From Nemertoderma westbladi (lineage: Eukaryota; Xenacoelomorpha; Nemertodermatida; Nemertodermatidae), in contig JAUCBJ010007091.1 of NCBI GenBank assembly GCA_032718475.1, forward strand, positions 1 to 64,000: DNA of 64,000 nucleotides, written 5' to 3'. Positions 10,995 through 20,364 of the stretch are shown one piece after another. The first letter of the stretch is position 1. The number at the start of each line of letters is the position of its first letter. The position numbers and the translations under genes were made by a program. The notes below the pieces were generated by a model, which searched no databases, was not told the origin of the DNA, and saw nothing but the letters and a program-made list of their open reading frames with translations.

Positions 10995-11895
10995 GTACTA
11001 CTACTACTAGGATCGGCATGCTGCATTGCAACTGCATTTTTAAGAATGCTGTGCCGGCTTGTCGACAAATTGCGCCGCCACAACTCCCTATCACCAATGA
11101 CATTTGCTAGATCATCCGCATCTTCAGGCCAGTGTCCTTTAAGATGCGTCTCAAGAAAGTCATGGGCTGTCCACCATTCTTATTCACACCATGGGGCTGC
11201 CAAAGTACAAGATTATGCACTGGCTGGTCCTCACGGCGAAAGCAATGTCCTGCAAAGCGGAGGCGATTTTGTTCTATTGTCAAGCTTGGGGGAACCAATG
11301 AGACACCTCCAATGTTATATAGTGTCTGGTTTGAAATGTGTGCATTGTACTTGACACAATGAACCCGGCGTAGCATTCTTGTGAATGTGTCATCCAGAGA
11401 TTTGGTGTCCTCAGCAGTTAGAGCCCAGCATGGACTCCCATAGAGGAGTACTGGAACTACTGCTGCTCTAAATAATCGGACCTTGACTGAATCAAAGGCC
11501 TTAAAGAAGTCAACAAAGATAACAGCCAGCTCCTTTAAACACTCAGGTATTTTAAAGACCTCAGGGGGAACACCATCTACTCCAATGGCACGATTGGTCT
11601 TAATGCTCTTTGCAGCAGCCTTCACTTCTGCAAAGGAGATATCGCCAATGGGAATATCTGGGAGTACAGACTCAGACACGTTTACTTCTATAAAGTTGTC
11701 AGGCAATACCCTGTCATTATTGAGGAGCTTTTCAAAGTGGGCCTTCCAACCATTGAGGCGATCGGCTGGTCATTCAGCCTTAACCTTGGTGGTTGGTTGG
11801 CATTTCCGCCCAGTAAGCAAGTTCATCGATTCCCATGCCTGTGATGATTGCCTGCTGCCGTCAGCATCATTGATGGCATCAACCTGTTTGTACGC
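10995..11895 (-). mobile_element. LINE fragment (RTE-like 3' half) with internal deletion
   Basis: Minus-strand retrotransposon fragment. The 3' end (near 11000) carries a short CTA/TAG triplet tail, and the body matches the plus-strand LINE at 59367-59960 over its last ~560 bp. The upstream end at 11895 cuts the BEL/Pao LTR-like sequence exactly where copy 1 diverges, which suggests that the LINE inserted into the older retroelement. Confidence 0.75.
11107..11706 (-). pseudogene. LINE reverse transcriptase remnant lacking the catalytic palm
   Basis: This 199-aa frame begins in the RT finger region (IKTNRAIGVDGVPPEVFK), jumps to an F(V)DFFKAFDSVK block, then goes straight to the post-RT segment (VRLFRAAVVPVLLYGSPCW). 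The RT active-site YADD region and most of the palm are missing, yet the frame is kept. The C-terminal part is nearly identical to 59367-59915. It cannot encode an active polymerase. Confidence 0.75.
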
Positions 11896-12386
11896 GCTTT
11901 TGAAGACCTTTAGCAGTTTAACCTGCCAAAATTTATATGTCTTTTGGTTTATAAATAGACTTTAGAAAATGACAAGTATTTAATACCAAGAAACACAACA
12001 TTAGCCGAAGCCAGCCTAGTGCGCGTCCATTCACCCGCTGGATATACCCGGGAGACTGGATTCGGAGGGCTTAGATTGTTATTGCAGTGTAAGCTTACTG
12101 TATTATTCGATTGATCGTTAATAAATAATTTCTGACCAATATTATTCACTTTCGGGAAATATTAACAGTTCCTTTAGGACGTGGCGCTCTATCTAGGTAA
12201 ACAGAGATATGACTTATACTAAACACAACGGTAAGTCGGTAAGGCTTATGATTCACGTATGAGGCGCATTCTTTAGGAAATGCTTAGTTATCAGCCACAA
12301 TCATGCACACTACCGGTAACACACAATACTGCTCACTAATTTGCCGACCGTCAATGAATTTTATCATATATAAAGAGAACAGCAAC
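11896..12386 (-). repeat. BEL/Pao-family copy 2, distal LTR-like part left of the Polinton
   Basis: The reverse complement matches copy 1 at 4300-4768 (shared GCGCCACGTCCTAAAGGAAC, ATCCAGTCTCCC and GGCAGGTTAAACTGCTAAAG). The match resumes on the far side of the Polinton at 32562, so the Polinton interrupts this LTR-like region. Confidence 0.8.
12381..12386. repeat. Polinton target-site duplication, left
   Basis: AGCAAC, identical to 32556-32561. A 6-bp duplication is the normal Polinton insertion signature. Confidence 0.95.
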
Positions 12387-12706
12387 AGTAGTATATATTA
12401 CATGGAGACGGCATCAGAGTCACCCGTAGCCCATCATTACCGTCCATTTCTAGTACTGCAGCCAATCAGAAGCCACCATTTCAACCTTTTGCGGTGGTCG
12501 TTATTATTTCAACCAATCAGATGACAGCATTTCATCCGTAACCATGGCAACTTCTCAAGTTCCCGCTTATTCCGCTAGAGGCGTTATTAGTCACCTAACG
12601 CTAGTACTGCATCCAATCATAAGCCTTTATTTTACAGGTGTTCGGGTGTCTACACTTAGCATCAGGTAACTTCTATTATTTTTCAAATCGCAATTTTTCA
12701 CCAACC
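12387..12706 (+). repeat. Polinton left terminal inverted repeat (320 bp)
   Basis: Pairs with 32236-32555 at high identity; the match ends sharply at CCAACC. It contains three CCAAT-box words (near 12470, 12513 and 12611), the binding motif of NF-Y, which may make both ends active as promoters or replication ends. Confidence 0.95.
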
Positions 12707-13311
12707 ATTGCATATTCATCTTCGCGTAGCCTAACCTCTCGATGCATGGCTAGCATCCAACACATCACCACTCAATCCACAGCTGTTACCCACCCACCAA
12801 CCAACCAACAGCGATACACCCACCGATTATTCCCCTTTTCGCCACATCACCACCGCTGTATACTGTATATGATGATGATGACAACGTAGCCAACTACACA
12901 CATATTATATATTATATTATATCGATTGCCAACTCAACGATTATTTACCCACTGCTAGCCACTGCTACTCCTCGACGGCTGTCACCAAACCAAGCAGCCT
13001 ACCAGTCCAGCGGTAGGATACGTGAAATTCCGCCACGTTTCCAGCTACACGTATACGAACATTTCCATAGTTACTCAACCTTGACCGTAATTTTTTTTTT
13101 TATTGCACTGTACTGTACAGTAGTTCCCTACCGGCTAATCAACCAATCAATAAACCGAATTTAGGCTATTTTTCAGTTTAAGACCTGTATTATTTTTGAA
13201 AATATCTTATATATATAATCTCTTGCTTTAATCGCAATTAATCATTTGTAATGGTTTTAGTTTAAAAGTTTTTACTTAGTTTGTTTGATTTACAATAAAA
13301 TAAATTAAATA
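12707..13311. other. Polinton left non-coding region
   Basis: No gene seen. CACC-rich sequence, then AT-rich sequence with a poly-T run at about 13090 and a TACTGTACTGTACAG palindrome cluster. Presumably holds the promoter of the first plus-strand gene. Confidence 0.5.
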
Positions 13312-13761
13312 ATGTCTTCTGATTCCAATATGGTTATGCCAATGGTAAGGCATTCATTTTTTGCAGAAGATGGTCAAGCCTATATTGTTATTGATTATAC
13401 AATTTACCGTCAGGGAGATGATAAATATAAAATTGAATTTTCTGAAAAAGCCAGGAAAGTTTTAAGCTCAATTGATATTGATGCTTCTGATAATAGTATT
13501 CATCTTTTAGATTACAACCTGAAAGCTGAGCATGGGGGAGGAAAATTAAGCAACATTTTACTATTATCCATGATAGAGGGATTTATTGTTATTACACAAT
13601 ACAACGAAGCTGGTGAAAAGTTTGAAATACGGCTAAATCGGCATAGCCCCTACGAAATTATGCCTTTCTTTATTGTAATGATTTCAAAAGAATCCTTTGT
13701 CGAACCTGAAGAATCAGCGGATAATGTTGAATATGTTGATAATAATATCATTGATTCTTGA
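13312..13761 (+). CDS. Polinton hypothetical protein, 149 aa
   Basis: First gene of the plus-strand block. I do not recognise the family. It has no signal peptide or clear membrane segment. The middle (residues about 55-110) alternates hydrophobic and polar residues, as a beta-rich fold would, and the tail after residue 125 is acidic. The start is preceded by an A/T-rich AAATTAAATA leader like those of neighbouring Polinton genes. The intact frame and typical spacing support a real gene. Confidence 0.6.
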   Translation: MSSDSNMVMPMVRHSFFAEDGQAYIVIDYTIYRQGDDKYKIEFSEKARKVLSSIDIDASDNSIHLLDYNLKAEHGGGKLSNILLLSMIEGFIVITQYNEAGEKFEIRLNRHSPYEIMPFFIVMISKESFVEPEESADNVEYVDNNIIDS

Positions 13762-13926
13762 CTTTTCCCTCTATATTATAAATATTTTATGATTATATAT
13801 AAAATTTTGTTGTTTTTAAATAATCGAAAATTGTAGTAGTATTTGTATATACAGTATAACAGTTTTGTTTGTTGTTGTTGTTGTGTATTGTGGTAATTAT
13901 TTTCAATTTACTTTAAAATTTGGAAA

Positions 13927-14379
13927 ATGGATATTTTAAATGAAAAATGTCCAGTTTGCTATTCTAAGTTATTGCAACAACATCGAGATTATTATAAATG
14001 TGAAAATAAACATGCAACTTGCGTACAATGTATTGCACAATATTCCGAAATGAATAATTATTGTTCTAAAATTTGTCCTATTTGTCGCGCACCCATATCT
14101 AAGTTTAATATAAAGTTGGCAAGATACCAACCCTATTATTGGAAAGAGCTTCGCAATATAACTTATATTTCTGCGAAAAGTAATGATCCGGGAGATTTAT
14201 TTACAATATTGGAGAATATTTTTTATAGAAACGTAGTACGACGCTGTTGCTACTATATTCCTTATTTTTTTAGCAGCGAACATAAAAAAATCATTAGCGC
14301 GAAATTTTCGGGAAGTGATTTCCAATCCGCCGATTTTACCTATCATTATTTCGCGTATAAAGATGCTCACCATGCTTGA
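13927..14379 (+). CDS. RING-finger-like protein (possible E3 ubiquitin ligase)
   Basis: The N-terminus has a RING pattern: C8-x2-C11-x13-C25-x3-H29-x2-C32-x2-C35-x14-C50-x2-C53, ending in the typical CPICR. Host RING proteins of this kind recruit E2 enzymes, and large DNA viruses often carry them to modify host proteins; that role here is inference. The remaining ~95 residues are unrecognised and contain a Cys/Tyr-rich stretch. It lies 165 bp after the first gene and about 215 bp before the ATPase, in the same orientation. Confidence 0.7.
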   Translation: MDILNEKCPVCYSKLLQQHRDYYKCENKHATCVQCIAQYSEMNNYCSKICPICRAPISKFNIKLARYQPYYWKELRNITYISAKSNDPGDLFTILENIFYRNVVRRCCYYIPYFFSSEHKKIISAKFSGSDFQSADFTYHYFAYKDAHHA

Positions 14380-14595
14380 AATTACATCGGTCTATACTAT
14401 AATTGGAAATAGCACCTTTTGCTGCAGCGAGCGTCACATACTGTAGCGGCGTCGTATGTTAATTAAATATACAGTACTCTAATATTGTAGTTGCATCAAT
14501 TATTGTTATATACATAGTAATGGTGTTGGTTTATTGATATTGATATTGATATTATATTATATTGTATTGTTGATATATCTTAATAATAATAATAA

Positions 14596-15276
14596 ATGGC
14601 TGACTTTAATTCAGGTCCATATAATTTAAATTTTCAAATGGGAACGAGTATGATAATTTCAGGGCCATCTGGCTCCGGAAAGTCTACATTTGTTGGCAAT
14701 TTAATTAAACACAAGAATGGTTGTTTCAACGAAGCCCCCTTGCGAGTATTGTATTGTTACGGGAGCAATCCTCCGACTATTCCAGGTATTACTCACCTTT
14801 ACAAAGGCTTGCCTGAAAATATAGATAGTTTAGTGAATAGTCGAGATTTATTAATTATAGATGATTTGTTAACAGAAACTGAGTCCAGTACAGCTTTAAC
14901 TGTATTGTTTACTAAGGTGGCTCATCATTCCAATATATTTATTTGTTTTATAACGCAAAACATGTTTTACGGTGGGAAGCATAACCGCACAAGATCAATT
15001 AATAGCCATACTTTAGTATTAATGAAAAATCCGAGAGACAGTCTATCGGTTTTAAATTTCGCGAAGCAGATGTTACCAGGGCAGACCAAATTTTTAGTTG
15101 ATTCCTATCAAGATGCGACAATTGAACCATTTTCACATTTCATAATTGATTTACGACAGGAAACACCCGAACATTTAAGATTTAGATCTGATATATTTCG
15201 TAATCATAATTGTTACATTAAAAATTACACTGACTATAAACGTAGCGAAAATAATAATAATAATAATGATAAATAA
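14596..15276 (+). CDS. FtsK/HerA-type genome-packaging ATPase
   Basis: 226 aa, normal size for a Polinton ATPase. Walker A is GPSGSGKST (residues 23-31); Walker B is LLIIDD (85-90); a conserved ITQN segment with downstream Arg-rich region follows (about 119-130), as in the A32/FV3-like family. In Polintons and related viruses this enzyme pumps DNA into capsids. The C-terminus ends in an Asn run encoded by AAT repeats, an in-frame microsatellite. The start follows an AATAATAATAA leader. Confidence 0.92.
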   Translation: MADFNSGPYNLNFQMGTSMIISGPSGSGKSTFVGNLIKHKNGCFNEAPLRVLYCYGSNPPTIPGITHLYKGLPENIDSLVNSRDLLIIDDLLTETESSTALTVLFTKVAHHSNIFICFITQNMFYGGKHNRTRSINSHTLVLMKNPRDSLSVLNFAKQMLPGQTKFLVDSYQDATIEPFSHFIIDLRQETPEHLRFRSDIFRNHNCYIKNYTDYKRSENNNNNNDK

Positions 15277-15313
15277 TTAATATTTTGTAACAATTTTCAA
15301 TAATGTTGCAACA

Positions 15314-15697
15314 ATGAATAGACTTGTGCAGAAATATCATAACGAACTGGAATTTCTACGCAGCGCTACCCCTCAACAAAGAACTTATTTTATTAACCAT
15401 ACCGCCAGTAACGAATTAATACGGCTCATTGTAAATACTGCATTAAATGTTCTAAAAGGTAATGTACAATTGACCCCTCATTCATTTAGAAATATTCGCC
15501 GCTATAAGAAGGTATTGAAATCACTCAACCGTAAAACAAAAAATATATCAAGTTACAGAAAAAAGTTAAGCAATCAATCTGGAGGCATACTACCGTTTCT
15601 AATACCCTTACTCGGCATTGGTGCGAAACTTGCCGCGAGTGCCGGTGCCGCGGCCGCGGGGGCTGCTATTGCGAAAAAAATTAACCGTGGACGGTAG
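15314..15697 (+). CDS. Polinton small virion-type protein with hydrophobic GG tail
   Basis: 127 aa. Residues 1-80 are basic and probably helical; then comes a Gly-Gly (90-91) followed by a hydrophobic, Ala/Gly-rich tail and a basic end (KKINRGR). Proteins with this layout are common in Polintons and related adintovirus-like elements, next to the ATPase or integrase; they are thought to be virion-associated and may be cut at Gly-Gly by the adenain-like protease. I recognise the layout but cannot assign a precise function. Confidence 0.65.
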   Translation: MNRLVQKYHNELEFLRSATPQQRTYFINHTASNELIRLIVNTALNVLKGNVQLTPHSFRNIRRYKKVLKSLNRKTKNISSYRKKLSNQSGGILPFLIPLLGIGAKLAASAGAAAAGAAIAKKINRGR

Positions 15698-15703
15698 GTA
15701 ATA

Positions 15704-15874
15704 ATGGTTAAAACGGGAGTAACATTTAGAAAATTATATTTAGTATCGAGTAAACCGTTAGCTGCTGATTTAAAACCACAAGATATACCTAGAGTAAATA
15801 CTACAAAAAGAAAACCCTTTAAAACATCAACTTCGAAGAAAATAATTAAAAAATTTCAGTTGTTCTTACGGTGA
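15704..15874 (+). CDS. Small basic Polinton ORF, 56 aa
   Basis: A short frame from ATG 15704 to TGA 15872-15874, only 6 bp after the previous stop and ending about 50 bp before the integrase start. It is rich in Lys/Thr/Ser (TTKRKPFKTSTSKKIIKK). The spacing and AATAATG start context suggest it may be expressed; without homologues it could also be fortuitous. Confidence 0.4.
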   Translation: MVKTGVTFRKLYLVSSKPLAADLKPQDIPRVNTTKRKPFKTSTSKKIIKKFQLFLR

Positions 15875-15925
15875 TGCCCTTTATAAGAGATTTGAATATA
15901 CATATTACTTGCGGTTGTCGAAAAG

Positions 15926-17017
15926 ATGCCTCGCAAGATGAAACCGATTTTAAGCCGAAGCTTAGACAAAAAACTGTTAAGAATTTATTTAGATCCTTCA
16001 TCCCCTGCGGGATTTGCAAGTGTTGCAAAATTAGCAAAAGCTGCAAACATCAAACCGGCGCAAGCCCAGAAATGGTTGAGCGGACAAAAGACATACACCC
16101 TTCACGCTCCACGTAGACAACATTATCCAACATCTAAAATATTTACGGGAGGCATAAAAGATATATATATGATAGATCTGGTGGATATGCAGCAATATAA
16201 GTCGCAAAATAATAATTATAACTATATATTAACGTGCATTGATGCCTTCAGTCGGCTTGCTTTTGGCTATGCTATGAAAACAAAAAAGGGTGTTGAAATT
16301 ATTAGTATATTGCAAAAAATATTCCAGAAAGGAAAACCAAACAGAATCGCCACGGATCAAGGTTCTGAGTTTCTAAATAAATCTGTAAGGAAATATTTAG
16401 ATACGTTAGGTATACAGTATTACGTAATGTATTCTATGAATAAGGCGGCTATTGTCGAGAGATTTAACAGAACCTTAAAAACAAAGATGTTCAAAATTTT
16501 CACGCAAAGGGGAAATAATATTTGGATAAAAATTTTACCTAAGCTTATCTCGGCTTATAATAGGTCGTATCATAGAACAATACAAATGACACCTATTGAA
16601 GTTAATAAATTTAATGAAACTGAATTAATGAATAGATTATATGGGAAATATAGACAGATAAATCACAAGAAAATAAAATTTAAAGTTGGAGATACAGTAC
16701 GATTATCTATTGCTCGTACTGCTTTTGCTAAAGGCTATCGAGAACAATGGACACGTGAATTATTTATTATTCATCGGGTCAGGTTGGATAGAGTACCAGC
16801 GGTAATGTTCGATATTAAGGACAGCACCGGAGCTATAATAAAGGGCTCATTTTATTCTCACGAACTTCAAAAGGTCCACCCGAATAATAATATTTATCTA
16901 GCAATTGACAAAAAAAATATTGGCAAACTTAAAGAACGTGTACGCAATGGGAAGAAAGAATATTTAGTCCGATTCATCGGATCCAAGAAACAGTCCTGGG
17001 TACAGCATATTCAATAA
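15926..17017 (+). CDS. Polinton integrase (RVE-type, with chromodomain)
   Basis: 363 aa, full length. A retroviral-type DDE core is visible: Asp84 in YMIDLVDM, Asp144 in IATDQGSEF and Glu178 in AAIVERFNRTLK (33 residues between the last two). An N-terminal helical DNA-binding part precedes it. The C-terminus (about 330-363) is a short chromodomain (EYLVRFIGSKKQSWV), which in related integrases guides insertion to chromatin marks. It makes the 6-bp staggered joins that match the AGCAAC duplication seen here. Catalytically it looks intact. Confidence 0.95.
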   Translation: MPRKMKPILSRSLDKKLLRIYLDPSSPAGFASVAKLAKAANIKPAQAQKWLSGQKTYTLHAPRRQHYPTSKIFTGGIKDIYMIDLVDMQQYKSQNNNYNYILTCIDAFSRLAFGYAMKTKKGVEIISILQKIFQKGKPNRIATDQGSEFLNKSVRKYLDTLGIQYYVMYSMNKAAIVERFNRTLKTKMFKIFTQRGNNIWIKILPKLISAYNRSYHRTIQMTPIEVNKFNETELMNRLYGKYRQINHKKIKFKVGDTVRLSIARTAFAKGYREQWTRELFIIHRVRLDRVPAVMFDIKDSTGAIIKGSFYSHELQKVHPNNNIYLAIDKKNIGKLKERVRNGKKEYLVRFIGSKKQSWVQHIQ

Positions 17018-17266
17018 GCTTAGGTTTATACTGTATATTAATTCATTTTGGTCGCATATGACCGTAATTAATCAATAATATTAACTCGAATGATATTACT
17101 ATATCTATAGTTCATCCGCTTTAAATAAAGCCAGTAAAATATTGATCCCACGCATATACTGTAGAAGATGCTGGCAATGAACGTGGTCACAGATGTCTAT
17201 AATTTAACATTATACTGTATGTACAAAGGAGTCAAGTAGAGAGAGCGAGCTTAAATAATAATAATA

Positions 17267-18139
17267 ATGGCCACAGATACATATATCACTCTACTGTCAG
17301 ATAGCTCATTGAACACTTATCCCAATAATAATCCTAGTGAGTTTACTGTTGATTTAGCCGAAGAATTATATATTGGTCCAAATGCCAAAATTGGACTTGC
17401 CGAACTTCAATACCAAGCAACATACAGTAATATTACGCTGCAAACTCAAATTTCGCTGTCAATCGGGGTAGATGCAAAACATGCCAAATTATATAGTTTA
17501 TTTCCTGGTATGCATAACTCTATTCAAGTGATTATTGATGATATAAATAAACTGTTTAATTCTGAAGCGAAATATAGAGATTTCGAATTCATTTTTAATA
17601 CAAATAATTCTAGAATTAAATTTAAATTTCCTAAAAAGTTGAAAAAAATACAATTAAGTCTACGCGGCGATTTAATACAAATTCTAGGCTTAAAACCGTT
17701 ATTGGATCGGAATCATCCGGATATTCCGAATTGGGATATATACAGTACCACTACAGTAGATGAATTAAGCAATATAGAACAGCCGATATTAATTTTAAAT
17801 TATAGCGGGCCAAAAATTTCGGAAATTGGCATTTTAGATTTTCCAGCTCCCACAAATATAACACGTAATAAAGACACTATCTTTATATACACAGATATTA
17901 TTAAGAGCTCATTTGTTGGCGACGCTTTAGCTCCGCTCTTAAGAACCTGCCCTTTAACGCAATTAAATCGAAAATATATTAATCACGAATACGAGAGCAT
18001 TTGCTATTTCCCATTGTTGAATAAAAAACTAAAAACAATCTTAATTACTTTACGTGACGGCCAAGGCCAATTAATTAACTTCAGCGGAGGTCGCACTGTT
18101 ATAACACTTAAGTTATTACGGGGTGGCGGCGATGGATGA
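17267..18139 (+). CDS. Probable Polinton minor capsid / penton-type protein A
   Basis: 290 aa. The N-terminus (ITLLSDSSLNTYPNNNPSEF then IGLAELQYQATYSNI) follows the pattern 'LpS-S-YP-NN-s-F ... W/k-vgLaEi-YpatysNi' seen in a family carried by many Polintons next to the capsid gene. The predicted character is beta-rich. Minor jelly-roll capsid (penton) function is known for one Polinton protein, but I cannot say which of this and the next gene it is. The 3' end overlaps the next gene by 17 bp. Confidence 0.65.
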   Translation: MATDTYITLLSDSSLNTYPNNNPSEFTVDLAEELYIGPNAKIGLAELQYQATYSNITLQTQISLSIGVDAKHAKLYSLFPGMHNSIQVIIDDINKLFNSEAKYRDFEFIFNTNNSRIKFKFPKKLKKIQLSLRGDLIQILGLKPLLDRNHPDIPNWDIYSTTTVDELSNIEQPILILNYSGPKISEIGILDFPAPTNITRNKDTIFIYTDIIKSSFVGDALAPLLRTCPLTQLNRKYINHEYESICYFPLLNKKLKTILITLRDGQGQLINFSGGRTVITLKLLRGGGDG

Positions 18140-18869
18140 GTTCTACGTAAGGCTGCCGAGTAACTCATGTCCAATTGATTTTCCCCGCAATAGCGCTAGT
18201 AATTATCAGATAAATTTCCACGGCGCCTTACCTATAAATCCAAACGAAAACTGGGTGGTAGGTATAAAAAGTATATTTTACTTAGCAACGTTGCCGTCCA
18301 TGTATAACAATGTAGAGAATGTTATTTTATTAAAAAAAGGGAAAAAAATTTTTGAGGATACACTTCCATCTGGTTTATTCTACAGTATCAACGACATTAT
18401 AGATTATTTTAACACGGGGACATTGAAAGATAAATTACAAATAGTTGAAAATACTCAGCAAAATAGATTGCAATTTATTTTAGGGAAAACTGTGCGAGAG
18501 TTATTTATAGGTCAACAATTAGCCTATTATTTTGGAATTACTGAAAATAATCTCGGCGCGAATTTAAATCCAAATTTTAAAATTATTTTGAAGACGAAAA
18601 ATAATATAAAGGGTTATTTAATAAAGGTTATCGGAAATGGAGAAAAAGCTTACCAGATGGTATTTTTATGCCCTCAACCGCCCAACTCTATTCCAGAACC
18701 TAAATCGAACATGTACGTGACTACTAATATAATTGAAAATCAATATATTAACGACTTTGGTTTAGCTTTACTTCGTCGTGTTGCGATACCTGATGATGTG
18801 AAATATGGTAGCGTAATAAATAAAGAATTTGTCAAGGATACAATTCATTATATCCCTGTAAAAAAATAA
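18123..18869 (+). CDS. Probable Polinton minor capsid / penton-type protein B
   Basis: 248 aa, related in layout to the upstream gene: FYVRLPSNSCPIDFPRNSAS at the start, then NENWVVGIKSIFYLATLPSM. The two may be ancient duplicates, each with an N-terminal strand-rich domain. Overlap by 17 bp with the preceding frame implies coupled transcription. A penton or spike role is inferred from family and position only. Confidence 0.65.
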   Translation: MAAMDEFYVRLPSNSCPIDFPRNSASNYQINFHGALPINPNENWVVGIKSIFYLATLPSMYNNVENVILLKKGKKIFEDTLPSGLFYSINDIIDYFNTGTLKDKLQIVENTQQNRLQFILGKTVRELFIGQQLAYYFGITENNLGANLNPNFKIILKTKNNIKGYLIKVIGNGEKAYQMVFLCPQPPNSIPEPKSNMYVTTNIIENQYINDFGLALLRRVAIPDDVKYGSVINKEFVKDTIHYIPVKK

Positions 18870-18978
18870 TATAAGATAACATACATTCATATTGAAATAA
18901 CAGACAAAGAAGGAAAAGATTTGAATTTTGAATACGGGACAACTTGTATTACCTTACACTTTAAACGAATAAATTCAA

Positions 18979-19539
18979 ATGGATTCTGATTTATTTCAAA
19001 GATACAGTAAACCTCAATATGGGGGTTCAGACTCTAATCTTGCTGTTTTTAAAGGCGGAAGAAGTACCAGAGGCTCGACGCAAGTTCCTGTTTTTCGTGG
19101 TGGTTCATATATTGACCCTTACGGTCAACAAATTGGTGCATTTGGTCCAAACTTAAAACAACGTCGTTTTCAGCGTTATCGTAGAGGTATGCGGGCAAAT
19201 CAACACGGAGAAGGTATATTTACAGACGCTTTATCTACATTGAAAAAATTTGGTAAGCCATTAGCTAAAAAAGTTTTACAGAAAGCTTTACCATTTACCA
19301 CAAAATTTATGAGACAACACGTAATACCAAAAGGTAAGCGGGTCTTACATCAGCAGGCTAATACGGTTATTAATAAAGCATTAAATAAAATGAAACCGTC
19401 AACAAGGTCGGTTGTAGAAAAAGTTTATAGAGATTTAAAGCGACCCGCTAGACCAATGTCTATGAACATACATCATCGACGTAGTAAAAAGAGAAATATA
19501 AAAGGCAAACTGAAACACTGCGAAAAAAGTATTTTTTAA
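18979..19539 (+). CDS. Basic, Gly-Gly-rich virion core-type protein
   Basis: 186 aa, strongly basic throughout, ending in a KKRNIKGK-type tail. The N-terminal third has repeated GG sites (YGGS, FKGGRS, FRGGSY), which resemble adenain-type processing sites; the middle (about 80-125) can form amphipathic helices. This combination is like adenovirus core or pVI-type proteins. It ends 2 bp before the major capsid start, the usual place for such a protein in Polintons. Confidence 0.6.
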   Translation: MDSDLFQRYSKPQYGGSDSNLAVFKGGRSTRGSTQVPVFRGGSYIDPYGQQIGAFGPNLKQRRFQRYRRGMRANQHGEGIFTDALSTLKKFGKPLAKKVLQKALPFTTKFMRQHVIPKGKRVLHQQANTVINKALNKMKPSTRSVVEKVYRDLKRPARPMSMNIHHRRSKKRNIKGKLKHCEKSIF

Positions 19540-19541
19540 TA

Positions 19542-20364
19542 ATGTCAATTATTAAGGAATTAGATTTATTTTCTACACAGCCAATACAGACTGAATTTAA
19601 AGCAAAACATTATGAAACAATTTACCCCGTATCTAATCTCAGAAGTGAATCTAGGGAGGTCACCTTCCTTGTACCCAGATCCAATGAATTCTATACGAAA
19701 CTGCAAGACGCGTTATTAATTACAAAATGTACAGTACGTTGGGATAGACGACTTGAAAACTCCCATATTTATATGCTGAATTACCCAGCTGAAACTATGT
19801 GGAGTGATATTAAAATAGACCTTAATGAGAAGCAGGTTGAAAATAGCAATAACCATTATTTCTACAAGTCGTACTTATCCAATTTATTATTTACAACTTA
19901 CGAGGATAAAAATGGGCTACTGGGTGCTGGTGGCTTTCATCAACCTTTATCTGAACACGGAAATGAAATTGATCCCGGCGCGCATCCTATTGCTGATGCC
20001 TTTAGTAAACAAATGCAATTTGTAAGTGGATTGACGATTGATTTTGATACTGAAACTAAAATAATACAACCTGGGTATGATTTAAGAATGCATTTTAGAA
20101 AAGTATCAAATTCGTTTATTTTTAAAATCACTCCAAACGCAAACGCTGTGACAAATCTTCGACTAGAATTAGATGAAATAAAAATTCTAATCCCTAGAAT
20201 GGAGGTTAATCCGGTAATAGAAAGCAGTCACCTAAAAGGTTTAGAGAGCTACGATATTGAATATCAATTTCAAAAGAAAGAGGTGACTACATTTACTATT
20301 CCAGCTCAAACCACAAATTACACTCAAACAAACATATTTGATGGTAAAAAACCCAAATTAGTTA
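19542..20364 (+). pseudogene. Major capsid protein, 5' part (gene split by a transposon)
   Basis: N-terminal two-thirds of a Polinton double-jelly-roll major capsid protein, about 274 codons. Typical features are a start on YETIYPVSNLRS, an LVPRS strand and NYPAETMWSDIKIDL, with later beta-rich sequence. The frame is cut at 20364 by a TA-flanked DNA transposon and resumes at 22152. 823 bp plus 437 bp equals 1,260 bp, divisible by three, so the pre-insertion gene would have been about 419 aa, normal for the family. As it stands translation runs into the insertion and stops at 20405. Confidence 0.85.
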
